A DNA stretch of 64,000 nucleotides, taken from the NCBI GenBank assembly GCA_049302755.1, contig JBAQMK010000002.1, positions 62,001 through 126,000 on the forward strand, written 5' to 3'. The DNA is from UBA2211 sp049302755 (GTDB lineage: Bacteria; Patescibacteriota; Minisyncoccia; Minisyncoccales; Minisyncoccaceae). The position numbers were made by a program, and so were the translations under genes. Shown here piece after piece: positions 36,241-44,274 of the stretch. The notes below the pieces were generated by a model, which was given only the letters and a program-made list of their open reading frames with translations, did no database searches and had not been told where the DNA came from. Each line of letters begins with the position of its first letter. Within the stretch, counting starts at the first letter, position 1.

Positions 36241-36576
36241 TTATTGTTCTTCGTCTAAATTTAATATTACCGAAATTGTCCAAAAGGGGAGACAACCTAC
36301 ATAAGGAATTAATTCTAAAAACGGTGCAGCAAAAAACTTGCTTGTTTTTTCTGTAAAAACGTTTTTAATACTGCTTATTGCTCCTTTTTTACCCTGCTTA
36401 TGTACAACTTGCTTTCCTCTTAATAATAGCCAAGTATTAATAAATGCAATTCCTATCACGTCGGTTATTCCAAAATCATCTAACCCGAAACAAACTAAAA
36501 TAATTCCTATCAAATCAAGTCCGAGTGCGAAGGGAAGCATGAAAAAAGTTTCGGGAGTAAATTTAATATTAAACAT
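36241..36576 (-). CDS. Small membrane protein, first gene of the anchor operon
   Basis: 111 residues with about three hydrophobic segments and the ending LPFWTISVILNLDEEQ. It lies 1 bp upstream of the 899-aa gene and has a strong promoter (36585-36613), so it leads the four-gene operon. The central basic region (RGKQVVHKQGKKG) is probably cytoplasmic. Function not recognised; co-expression suggests a role in placing the large anchored proteins. Confidence 0.7.
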   Translation of the reverse strand: MFNIKFTPETFFMLPFALGLDLIGIILVCFGLDDFGITDVIGIAFINTWLLLRGKQVVHKQGKKGAISSIKNVFTEKTSKFFAAPFLELIPYVGCLPFWTISVILNLDEEQ

Positions 36577-36584
36577 ACAATTAA

Positions 36585-36613
36585 ATTATACTTTATTGCC
36601 CTAAAGCATACAA
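36585..36613 (-). promoter_or_regulatory. Near-leaderless promoter of the anchor operon
   Basis: Minus-strand TTGTAT (36608-36613), 17 bp, TATAAT (36585-36590), then eight bases to the ATG at 36576. Divergent from the promoter at 36616. Confidence 0.6.
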
Positions 36614-36615
36614 TC

Positions 36616-36644
36616 TTGACAAATTTAAGTATAGGTATTATAAT
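36616..36644 (+). promoter_or_regulatory. Consensus promoter of the 95-aa membrane protein
   Basis: TTGACA (36616-36621), 17 bp, TATAAT (36639-36644): a perfect consensus, with a leader of about 65 nt before a Shine-Dalgarno (GAGGTG). Confidence 0.75.
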
Positions 36645-36714
36645 ATATATAGAACCTAAATAGCCTCGGAGAGACTATAAAGTTCATCACAATTACATAT
36701 TGAGGTGTTTACAA

Positions 36715-37002
36715 ATGAAGAACTCAACTATTCTGATTGTTGTCGGGATCATTATTATGGTCGTCGGCGGTATCGTACTCATGAATTCGTTTGCGGAAAC
36801 ACAAAAGAAAACCGCTAACGCTGATCATCCTTTGAATAAACTTATAGAAAAACAAAAACAGATGATGAAAATTGACGAACCCAAAACTAATCCTTTTGTC
36901 TCTCCTTTCATAATAATTATGTTTGGAGCGGCATTAATTGTAGTGGGATTCTTTACCGGGCAACCTCGTCACAGCAAAAATTTACCTCCCGGGATAGGTT
37001 AA
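36715..37002 (+). CDS. Small two-helix membrane protein with Shine-Dalgarno start
   Basis: A longer reading from a TTG at 36700 exists, but GAGGTG lies just upstream of the ATG at 36715, which is therefore chosen (95 aa). Two hydrophobic helices (about 4-26 and 64-82) flank a basic hinge (LIEKQKQMMK). No family recognised. It has a consensus promoter and its own terminator, so it is a single-gene unit. Its leader and Shine-Dalgarno set it apart from most genes here. Confidence 0.7.
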   Translation: MKNSTILIVVGIIIMVVGGIVLMNSFAETQKKTANADHPLNKLIEKQKQMMKIDEPKTNPFVSPFIIIMFGAALIVVGFFTGQPRHSKNLPPGIG

Positions 37003-37017
37003 TATCCCGGATTTTTT
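36989..37017 (+). terminator. Terminator after the 95-aa membrane protein
   Basis: CCGGGATA and TATCCCGG pair across a short loop, followed by ATTTTTT. The left arm overlaps the last codons of the gene. Confidence 0.8.
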
Positions 37018-37027
37018 ATACAAAATA

Positions 37028-37056
37028 TTTACATGTACAAGTATTTTGTATATAAT
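37028..37056 (+). promoter_or_regulatory. Near-leaderless promoter of the VirB6-like gene
   Basis: TTTACA (37028-37033), 17 bp, TATAAT (37051-37056), nine bases to the ATG at 37066. Confidence 0.65.
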
Positions 37057-37065
37057 ATTAGTAAT

Positions 37066-39027
37066 ATGTTAAATTTTAAAAAATTAACAATTTGCTTCAT
37101 ATTTATTTCTTTAATATTGTCATTGTTTTTACCATTAACAAATGTTCTAGCTGAAGATATTCCTACTGTAGATCTAACACTGCCATTTATTACTACTCCT
37201 GTTATCGGCCCCTTAATTGCAGCATTTAAGGCTGCTGAATTAATGGGATTCTCACCAACCCAAGGATTTACAACAGACCCTGCGCCATATATTGCTAATG
37301 GTATAATGCTATCAGTGGGAAACTTATTATCAAGTCTTTCTACATTAATAATTACTCTAGGGCAAGGGGTGCTCGGTGCTGTTTTAAATTCTGGATATAC
37401 ATGGCTAAGTCCAACAGATTTTGATCCAGCAAGCAAGACATATAACGAAGTTGTAGCAACTGGGTGGGGAATAGTAAGAAATGTGGCTAATGCTGCTTTA
37501 GTAATAGGATTAATTATTATTGCTATTAATATAATCTTAGGAAGAGAAGAAAATAAAGCTAAAAAAACTTTAATTAATTTTATAATTATTGCTCTTTTAA
37601 TTAACTTTACTCCTATTATCTGCGGATTTATTATAGATGGATCCAATATTTTAATGAAATCCTTTGCTTCTGGCGGAATTGATTCGACGATGTCAAATAA
37701 TATATTTGATGGATTTACTAGTGTTTTTAGTAACGACTCTAAAAAAGGGATTGAAAATTTGCTATCAATGGCGTTGTATTTAATGTTTGCCCTTGTTATC
37801 TTTTTTATATACCTTCTTTATTCTCTTCTTTTTATAGGAAGAGCTATAATTCTTTGGTTATTAGTAATAGTATCTCCCATAGCATTTGCAACAAAAGTTT
37901 TTCCTCAATCAAAGTATATTAAAAAAGTATTTCCGAGTATTCTTTATTGGGACGATTGGTGGGAAAGCTTTATGCAATGGTGTGTAATTGGAATACCAGC
38001 TGGAATGTCGATTTATCTTGCGAATATGACAATCAAGAATATAACGTTTAACATTGATACTACTGATTCTATTTCAATGATTGCTAGTATCGCTGCCTCA
38101 TCTGTTGAATATCTTATTCCATTCATCATCCTAATCGCTGGTTTCTTTATCTCTATTTCCGCTGGGGGACAGATCGGTTCAAAAGTTGGTGGCATTGCTT
38201 CTGGTGCTTGGGCAATGACTGGAAGAAAGGTAACGGATAGGTTAACGGGAGGAGTAAAAGAAAGGGCTGAAAGATCGCTAACTGTAGCGAAAGAAGGAAT
38301 CGCTGGTACTGGAGGAGCACTACTTTCAGGAAAAACTCCTTTATCTTTTGAAAACAGAGAAGAAGGTAGAAGAACTCTTGATAAATTATCATTTGGAGCT
38401 CCGAGCGCTAAAGATGACAAAGAAGCTGCTCAAGATTATCTAAAAAAACACCCTGGAGCCTATGACTTTAAAACTAGGGAAGGATTAAAAAGAACCGAAC
38501 TTAATAAAGATGTCGGAGAATATATAGATAGTGCAAAAACACCCGATGAATTAAAGGCTACTATTAGAGATATTGAAACTCTGGGAAGTCAAAAAACTAA
38601 AGATATGGCTGCTATTAAGCTTGCAGGAAAAACTGACATACTAAAAGATGGTTATAGTAATTTTGTTAATAACACAGCCAACAAAATTAATATAACAAAT
38701 AAGATTGAGGGAATGAGCGCAAAAACTGCACAAAAAGATATTAGTGCCAAGGCTCTTGGTAATTATGATATATTTAAAAACCTTAATGTAAAACAGATAG
38801 ATTATATTGCAGATAGTGGCTCTGAAAAACAAAGACAAGCAATGAAAGAGATGATTTGGGGAAGCGGTAATGCAGATTTTACAAAAAAAATGAGCGATTT
38901 GGTTTTAAAATATCAAAATAAGGTTCCGGGGAAAACCTTCACTTCGAAAGAGATAGATGAAGCAAAAGCAGAATACGATAAAAACGTAGAAAACATCCAA
39001 GCACTTATTAATAAAAAAATTGTATAA
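37066..39027 (+). CDS. VirB6/TrbL-like type IV secretion membrane protein
   Basis: An ATG at 37033 would lie inside the promoter, so the in-frame ATG at 37066 (653 aa) is chosen; it gives a clean signal peptide ending NVLAED. About six or seven membrane helices follow to residue 375, including the long GRAIILWLLVIVSPIAFA segment and the AGFFISISAGGQIG ending that are typical of the VirB6/TrbL proteins of Patescibacteria. The C-terminal 260 residues are soluble and charged. VirB6 proteins form the inner-membrane channel of type IV secretion systems. The other machine parts in this window are PrgI and VirB4 at 55-58 kb. Confidence 0.78.
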   Translation: MLNFKKLTICFIFISLILSLFLPLTNVLAEDIPTVDLTLPFITTPVIGPLIAAFKAAELMGFSPTQGFTTDPAPYIANGIMLSVGNLLSSLSTLIITLGQGVLGAVLNSGYTWLSPTDFDPASKTYNEVVATGWGIVRNVANAALVIGLIIIAINIILGREENKAKKTLINFIIIALLINFTPIICGFIIDGSNILMKSFASGGIDSTMSNNIFDGFTSVFSNDSKKGIENLLSMALYLMFALVIFFIYLLYSLLFIGRAIILWLLVIVSPIAFATKVFPQSKYIKKVFPSILYWDDWWESFMQWCVIGIPAGMSIYLANMTIKNITFNIDTTDSISMIASIAASSVEYLIPFIILIAGFFISISAGGQIGSKVGGIASGAWAMTGRKVTDRLTGGVKERAERSLTVAKEGIAGTGGALLSGKTPLSFENREEGRRTLDKLSFGAPSAKDDKEAAQDYLKKHPGAYDFKTREGLKRTELNKDVGEYIDSAKTPDELKATIRDIETLGSQKTKDMAAIKLAGKTDILKDGYSNFVNNTANKINITNKIEGMSAKTAQKDISAKALGNYDIFKNLNVKQIDYIADSGSEKQRQAMKEMIWGSGNADFTKKMSDLVLKYQNKVPGKTFTSKEIDEAKAEYDKNVENIQALINKKIV

Positions 39028-39028
39028 A

Positions 39029-39484
39029 ATGTTAAACATTTTACCATTCGTAGAAGAGTTGGTAGTTAAATATGAGCTAGAAAAAAACACCATAGAAAAT
39101 GATGAAATTTTGAAAAACAAATTATCTGGAGTGAGTAATTATTCAGAACGAGTTTTTATTAAATTTCTTTACAGCGACGAATTAAAAAATTCTATAATTA
39201 ATGATATTCCTCTCAATACTCCTTTTGCCAAAATTAAAAAAATAATAGACGGTTTAATAAATAAAAAAATAGGCAAAGATAATTTATCATTGACACTACA
39301 AAAAGAATTAGTGATATCTCCGGAAATTTCGGAAAAAATAGCCGAAGATATATTAGGAAACAAAGATATAATGAACGAGGTAATTGCTGTAAAAATTATT
39401 GAAAATGAGAAAGAAGGAGAGGATGGCCAAAAAATAAAACCAAAAAAAACAACCAAAAGTATTGGTTATGAATTATTAAAGTAA
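39029..39484 (+). CDS. Hypothetical protein next to the VirB6-like gene
   Basis: 151 residues from the ATG at 39029 (a TTG at 39020 overlaps the previous gene and is less likely). Mostly helical and charged, no signal peptide or membrane helix, lysine-rich tail (GQKIKPKKTTKSIG). One base separates it from the VirB6-like stop codon, so it is probably translated together with it. Family not recognised. Confidence 0.65.
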   Translation: MLNILPFVEELVVKYELEKNTIENDEILKNKLSGVSNYSERVFIKFLYSDELKNSIINDIPLNTPFAKIKKIIDGLINKKIGKDNLSLTLQKELVISPEISEKIAEDILGNKDIMNEVIAVKIIENEKEGEDGQKIKPKKTTKSIGYELLK

Positions 39485-39494
39485 AAAAATAAGG

Positions 39495-40871
39495 CTAGTC
39501 ATCGTCGTCTTCTTCGACAACAACTCCTGCCTTTTTAAGTAATTCTTTTTTTCTTTTGCTTTCGCTGTCTGGCTGTGCTTTTTTTGCTGATGATGAGCTT
39601 CCGGTCTTGCTGGGCGATACTTGATTAGCCAAAACATTTCCTGCAGCTATTATAGCAGACAGAGAAGCTATGTCTCCAGTAGCGTTTGTCTCAAACTGGA
39701 AATATCTTCCCAACTCAGCTTTTCTTAGCGTCACCACAATGGCAAGATTATTTTCATAATCTTTACTATATTTTTCGTGGAAAGCTTCTGGATTTTCTTC
39801 TTTAAGCTTTTTTAATTTTTCCACGTCTGATTCTCGTTGAATAGCTGTCATTTCCATTGCGGTCCCAGTAATTTCTTGCGCCAACTTATATGCACTAGCC
39901 CGGGACCCAATTTCAGTAACAGTCTTTTCTTTTTCTGCCGTAATCTTCTTTGTGGTCAACTTTCTGTAGTTTTCATCAGGATCCATATTTTTGATGTTGA
40001 GCTTTAACAACCTAATACCGCAAGTTTTTATTAAATCATCGAGCATTCCTTCTTCTTCCCAGTCTCTCATCATTTTTTTACTGAGAGCTGATTTTATTTT
40101 ATTGTCACCTGATGAATTGTCTGAAAAACACCCAGACGTAGCAACAAGCTCATCGTAAGACTGCCTTCTTGTTTCATCTCTTAAATAGGTCCATATCCTT
40201 GCAAATACAATTTGGAAAGGATTTTGAACTTTGGTTGCGGCCCCAATGTCTACAATTTCCAGAACCACTGAGAAGTTCCAAGCAATAGGCATATTGTCCT
40301 TATCTTCTGCTTTTTTGAGAGTAGAAGAATAAATGTCTGGACGAATAAGAATATAATCTACGTTTTGAGTTCTTGTCTCGTCTTCTCCGTCCTCCTTTGT
40401 GCTTGTCCATGTAAATTTACGGAAGGGAATTCTATATAGAGGCCAAGGACCGATATAATGGACCCCAAACCATCTGGGGAAAAATCCTGGACCATCTTCA
40501 CAATCGGTTGGTTTTCGAACTTTGAATTTTGAATCAAGAACGTGATCCAAATAAACCATTATAGCGAAGACAAAGGTCCCTCCTCGATAAACCCTTTTAG
40601 CCGTTCCTTCTTCTATGAAGGTAAAATGCACATTATTTGGCGCTAACCAAAAAATGGTCATGAAATAAAATACTACAAGCGTAGCAATTAATGAAATTAG
40701 AACGCTTACTATACTTAGTCCCATAATGATGATAGGACCAAATAGGGTAGCAAATAGGGCTACAGTAGAGGTTATAAAAACAAAACCTTCTTCTGTTGTA
40801 CGGTACTTAAGCAACATTCCTTTCACTTCTTTCACTTCTTTCGTTTCATTTTCTTCTTTCATTTCTTTCAC
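39495..40871 (-). CDS. SPFH / band 7-type membrane protein
   Basis: 458 residues. Two adjacent membrane helices (about 30-75), then a region matching the SPFH/band 7 fold (VDYILIRPDIYSSTL, WNFSVVLEIVDIGAATKVQNPF, EGMLDDLIKTCGIRLLKLNIKNM), a helical stretch (about 310-385) and a low-complexity acidic tail ending EEDDDD. SPFH proteins oligomerise on membranes and organise microdomains. The start has a Shine-Dalgarno (AGGAG). The coding sequence begins with a repetitive Lys/Glu stretch (MKEMKEENETKEVKEVK). Its leader of about 75 nt carries two perfect inverted repeats. Confidence 0.75.
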   Translation of the reverse strand: MKEMKEENETKEVKEVKGMLLKYRTTEEGFVFITSTVALFATLFGPIIIMGLSIVSVLISLIATLVVFYFMTIFWLAPNNVHFTFIEEGTAKRVYRGGTFVFAIMVYLDHVLDSKFKVRKPTDCEDGPGFFPRWFGVHYIGPWPLYRIPFRKFTWTSTKEDGEDETRTQNVDYILIRPDIYSSTLKKAEDKDNMPIAWNFSVVLEIVDIGAATKVQNPFQIVFARIWTYLRDETRRQSYDELVATSGCFSDNSSGDNKIKSALSKKMMRDWEEEGMLDDLIKTCGIRLLKLNIKNMDPDENYRKLTTKKITAEKEKTVTEIGSRASAYKLAQEITGTAMEMTAIQRESDVEKLKKLKEENPEAFHEKYSKDYENNLAIVVTLRKAELGRYFQFETNATGDIASLSAIIAAGNVLANQVSPSKTGSSSSAKKAQPDSESKRKKELLKKAGVVVEEDDDD

Positions 40872-40908
40872 TCCTGTAAATCTGAATATTTGAATGTAAA
40901 GGGTTCAA

Positions 40909-40944
40909 ATTACGTAAACGTAATATCCTTTGGCTCCGCCAAAG
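40909..40944 (-). promoter_or_regulatory. Two inverted repeats in the SPFH gene leader
   Basis: ATTACGT-AA-ACGTAAT (40909-40924) and CTTTGGC-TCC-GCCAAAG (40928-40944), four bases apart, lie downstream of the promoter and upstream of the start. They could be an operator pair or RNA hairpins; neither is followed by a T run. Confidence 0.55.
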
Positions 40945-40953
40945 AACACCACT

Positions 40954-40982
40954 ATTATGTAATATTTATATCTTTTTGTCAA
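40954..40982 (-). promoter_or_regulatory. Promoter of the SPFH gene
   Basis: Minus-strand TTGACA (40977-40982), 17 bp, CATAAT (40954-40959). Its -35 is two bases from the divergent -35 at 40985. Confidence 0.6.
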
Positions 40983-40984
40983 TA

Positions 40985-41013
40985 TTGACCCACAATATTA
41001 ATATAATCATAAT
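40985..41013 (+). promoter_or_regulatory. Leaderless promoter of the small hydrolase
   Basis: TTGACC (40985-40990), 17 bp, CATAAT (41008-41013), six bases to the ATG at 41020. Confidence 0.55.
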
Positions 41014-41019
41014 AATGCT

Positions 41020-41604
41020 ATGAAAAATCTTTTTATAGTTCCTGGATTTAAAGAAAAAATTGGGAATAATAAATATTTATGGTTAAAAAACCTTCTAAAA
41101 GAAAAGGGATTTAGTGTTTTTATAGTTCCAATCAAATGGAATTATAAAACAATGAATGATTACGTTTCAGAGTTTAAAACATTTTATGAAGCACATAAAA
41201 GTACCAATAATTATATTTTAGGTTTTTCTTATGGGGCAGTTATTGCTTTTTTGACGGCCAATGATTTAAAGCCTAAAAAATTATATTTATGCTCTTTAAG
41301 TCCCGACTTTAAAGAAGATATACCTAATATGAAAAAATGGTTATTAAAATATATTGGTAAAAGAAGAGTAGGGGAGATTAAAAAACGCAGCGGAAAAGAA
41401 ATAGCCAAAAATTTAAAAATTCCTTCAGTTATCTTTTATGGAGAAAAAGAAGCAAAACTTTATCCTCAATTAAAAATTCGTTGCGCAGAAACAGCTAAAT
41501 TAGCGAATAATTCAAAATTGATTATTGTTAAAAATGCACCTCACAAAATAGACTATGTGGAATATAGAAGCTCTCTTATTCAAGAATTAGAAAAAATACA
41601 ATAA
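41020..41604 (+). CDS. Small alpha/beta-hydrolase-like protein
   Basis: 194 residues. The nucleophile elbow GFSYGAVIAF (Ser near residue 71) and a late HKIDY with a candidate catalytic His (APHKIDYVEY) fit the alpha/beta hydrolase fold; VIFYGEKEAKLYP may hold the acid residue. Substrate unknown. It is followed after 36 bp by a zinc-peptidase-like gene on the same strand. The start is leaderless. Confidence 0.72.
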   Translation: MKNLFIVPGFKEKIGNNKYLWLKNLLKEKGFSVFIVPIKWNYKTMNDYVSEFKTFYEAHKSTNNYILGFSYGAVIAFLTANDLKPKKLYLCSLSPDFKEDIPNMKKWLLKYIGKRRVGEIKKRSGKEIAKNLKIPSVIFYGEKEAKLYPQLKIRCAETAKLANNSKLIIVKNAPHKIDYVEYRSSLIQELEKIQ

Positions 41605-41640
41605 TTTAAAAAGCTCAAAATAAACAATAGAACTATTATC

Positions 41641-42384
41641 ATGAAAATATTATTAGTTATTGCTACTCACGGTAATGAAAAAATTGGCCTCAAGGTGGCA
41701 AAAGAAATAGAAAAATTAAACATTGATAATCTCGTTGTTAAAATAGGAAACGAAAAAGCTTTAAAGTTGAACAAAAGATATATAGATCAAGACTTAAATC
41801 GATCTTTCCCCGGGAAAAGAAATGGTGATTACGAAGAAAGAAGAGCCTTTGAATTAAGTCCTATTATTAAATCAGCTGATATTGTTATCGACATTCATTC
41901 AACTACAAGCAATATAAAAGACACTTTGATTATTAGCAAGCTTAATAAAAAAATGTTGGTATGCATAAAATCAATTCAGCCCAAATATGTAATAATAATG
42001 GAGAAATCAAAAAACTCTTTAATCTCTCAAGCAAAAATAGGAATATCTTTTGAGTATGGAAAAGATAACAGCATGATTGCTTTAAAGAAAATTGTTTTAG
42101 ATATTAAAAAACTATTAAATCATTTTGGACTAATTAAAGCAATATTACCAAAAAACAAGACCGCAACAAAATACTTTAACGTCACCTCTATTGTTCCGAA
42201 GCCAAAAGGATATAAGCTACTTAATAAAATTAAAAACTACACATTGGTTAAAAAGGGGACTGCTTATGCTACTAATAAAAACAAAAAATTAATAGCGGAC
42301 GAAGATTTCTATCCTATTCTTTTTGGAGAAAAAAATTACAAAAATTATTTTGGATTTAAGGGTAAATATGTCGTAAAGATATAA
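41641..42384 (+). CDS. AstE/aspartoacylase-like zinc hydrolase (M14 family)
   Basis: 247 residues. Zinc site HGNEKIG (His10, Glu13) and DIHSTTSN (about residue 81), with the substrate-binding DLNRSFPG motif between them, as in succinylglutamate desuccinylase/aspartoacylase proteins. The family cleaves N-acyl amino acids or related amides; the substrate here is not known. Probably co-transcribed with the hydrolase upstream. Confidence 0.82.
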   Translation: MKILLVIATHGNEKIGLKVAKEIEKLNIDNLVVKIGNEKALKLNKRYIDQDLNRSFPGKRNGDYEERRAFELSPIIKSADIVIDIHSTTSNIKDTLIISKLNKKMLVCIKSIQPKYVIIMEKSKNSLISQAKIGISFEYGKDNSMIALKKIVLDIKKLLNHFGLIKAILPKNKTATKYFNVTSIVPKPKGYKLLNKIKNYTLVKKGTAYATNKNKKLIADEDFYPILFGEKNYKNYFGFKGKYVVKI

Positions 42385-42521
42385 AGCAACTTAAAGAAGA
42401 ATGGATAAATTCTCTCAAAACAACTACAAAAAGTTAATTATTGTTAAAATATACCTATAAAACAAACTATATAGAAACTCTCTTATTTAATAAATAGGAT
42501 AACAATAAAGCCCTATAGATA

Positions 42522-42547
42522 AAAACATCTAAAATATTAGATGTTTT
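42522..42547. terminator. Bidirectional terminator hairpin
   Basis: AAAACATCT and AGATGTTTT pair around an AT-rich loop, giving a U tract on both strands between the convergent M14-like and RdgB-like genes. It overlaps the stop codon of the latter. Confidence 0.65.
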
Positions 42548-43085
42548 CTTTGATGTGCTTTACAACCTCCTCATATCCTTTCGTCCAATAATTGATTCTT
42601 CCTGTTTGCGGATACTCAGAAAATGTTCTTGTTTCATCTTCCATCATCAATATATTATCCCAAGCAGGGGAGTCACCTTTAATTTCTTTTGAAAACTTAA
42701 CTGGAACATGGAATACATATTCAAATGTTTTTCCGTTTGGTTCGGCATAAACAATAGCTGCTTCAAAATGTCCTGTTCTATCTTCAAATTGATTAATTAA
42801 TTTTAGAAGTTTTTGAACAGGTAACATCTTTTCGATATAATGAGTATATGGACCAGGAATACCTAAAGAATGAATATATAAACTATGGTCCTCTCTTATA
42901 GTTGGACTATTGACCTCTTTAGCTGCCTGAAGCGCAGCAGTTCTAGCTATTTCTAAACTTGTATCAGCCTGTATTTCTGGATAATCTTTTTCAAGAGGAA
43001 TTAACTCAATCCCATATTTATTAAATACACTTTGAGCAGATGCAATTTTAACCTTATTTTTACTAATTAAATATATCTTTTCCAT
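42537..43085 (-). CDS. rdgB: Non-canonical purine NTP pyrophosphatase (RdgB/HAM1-like)
   Basis: 182 residues. Start YLISKNKVKIASAQSVF matches the substrate-binding (S/T)xNxxK region (here SKNKVK). REDHSLYIHSLGIPGPYTHY matches the conserved acidic loop (usual form EDSGL), with His in place of Ser-Gly. FEAAIVYAEPNG and the end region are consistent. The family removes XTP/dITP from the nucleotide pool. The altered loops leave some doubt about substrate. Confidence 0.8.
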   Translation of the reverse strand: MEKIYLISKNKVKIASAQSVFNKYGIELIPLEKDYPEIQADTSLEIARTAALQAAKEVNSPTIREDHSLYIHSLGIPGPYTHYIEKMLPVQKLLKLINQFEDRTGHFEAAIVYAEPNGKTFEYVFHVPVKFSKEIKGDSPAWDNILMMEDETRTFSEYPQTGRINYWTKGYEEVVKHIKENI

Positions 43086-43192
43086 AATTTATGGTTATTT
43101 TACCTTGCTTTTAATGATTTGTCGAACCACTTAACTAACCTCCACTTTAATTTATCATTTATGTTTTTATAAAAAACACTATTTCGCATGTT

Positions 43193-43220
43193 TTGTCAAT
43201 ATTTAAACATTTGGTATATT
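43193..43220 (+). promoter_or_regulatory. Likely promoter of pheST
   Basis: TTGTCA (43193-43198), 16 bp, TATATT (43215-43220); leader about 13 nt. Confidence 0.45.
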
Positions 43221-43239
43221 TTGTTAAGATATTAATATC

Positions 43240-44274
43240 ATGACTGAGGAACAAGTAAAAATACTATTAGAAGAATTGAAAGCTGACTTGCAATCAGCCG
43301 AGTCTTCTGCTGCCATAACAAAACTATGGCATAAATATTTCAGCGACACTGGATCTTTTAAATTATTGATAAAAAAGATAAAAGATTTACCGGCCGAAGA
43401 AAAGAAAACAACTGCTTTAATTATCCAACAAGCATATAAAGAAGCTCAAGAATTATTTACCGAAAAAGAGAAATCAATTAAAGGAGGGGAGATGTCGGGA
43501 AGCATCAAATCTCAATCGGAAGACATTAATCCGATTGCGCCCAAAATAGGACACTTGCATCCCATCTCAAAAACCATCAGAGAAATGAATGAGCTGTTTA
43601 CCAGTATGGGTTTCAGTATTATGGACGGACCGGAAATAGAAACCGATGAATTTTGTTTCCAAAGACTGAATGTTCCCGCTGACCATCCAGCCAGAGATAT
43701 GCAAGATACTATATACATCAAAGAACCTAATTTCTTGTTAAGAACCCAAACCTCTTCAATCGAAGCTCAGGTTTTGGCTAAATACAAACCTCCTTTTAAA
43801 ATTGTTTGTCCGGGAAAATCATACCGAAACGAAAGTGTTAATAAAAGTAATCATTTTGTCTTCCATCAATATCAGGGTGTGGTTGTTACCGAAAAAGCCA
43901 ACATGAAGGACTTATTCGGAACCTTCCAAGTTCTATTTAAGAAAATGTACGGAGAAGATGTGGTGACCAGATACAGAAACAAATACTATCCTGAAGTTGA
44001 GCCGGGAGTAGGACCGGATATGCAATGCTTTAATTGCCATGGCAAAGGCTGCCCGTTATGCAAAGGCGTCGGCTGGATTGAAATGGGAGGAGCGGGAATC
44101 ATTCATCCCAATGTCATGAAAATGGCCGGACTTGATACTAAAAAATGGGTTGGCTTTGCTTTCGGATTAGGTCTTGATCGTTGGGTAATGGCTAAATATA
44201 AAATTACCGATATCAGGACTTTACTCGGAGGAAACTTAGGATATAAATATTACGAAAATGAAAGTATTATATAG
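43240..44274 (+). CDS. pheS: Phenylalanyl-tRNA synthetase alpha subunit
   Basis: 344 residues. N-terminal helical arm (about 1-90), then the class II catalytic core: GFSIMDGPEIETDEFCF (motif 1 region), IVCPGKSYRNES and FVFHQYQGVVV (motif 2), and GIIHPNVMKMAGLD with GFAFGLGLDRWVMAKY (motif 3). A four-cysteine zinc-type insertion CFNCHGKGCPLC precedes GWIEMGG, as in several reduced-genome PheS proteins. It overlaps pheT by 17 bp. Confidence 0.96.
   Translation: MTEEQVKILLEELKADLQSAESSAAITKLWHKYFSDTGSFKLLIKKIKDLPAEEKKTTALIIQQAYKEAQELFTEKEKSIKGGEMSGSIKSQSEDINPIAPKIGHLHPISKTIREMNELFTSMGFSIMDGPEIETDEFCFQRLNVPADHPARDMQDTIYIKEPNFLLRTQTSSIEAQVLAKYKPPFKIVCPGKSYRNESVNKSNHFVFHQYQGVVVTEKANMKDLFGTFQVLFKKMYGEDVVTRYRNKYYPEVEPGVGPDMQCFNCHGKGCPLCKGVGWIEMGGAGIIHPNVMKMAGLDTKKWVGFAFGLGLDRWVMAKYKITDIRTLLGGNLGYKYYENESII

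Noticed and set aside
43086..43239. T-box or other riboswitch upstream of pheST
   Set aside because: The gap is AT-rich, the predicted leader is only about 13 nt, and no T-box sequence or antiterminator is visible.
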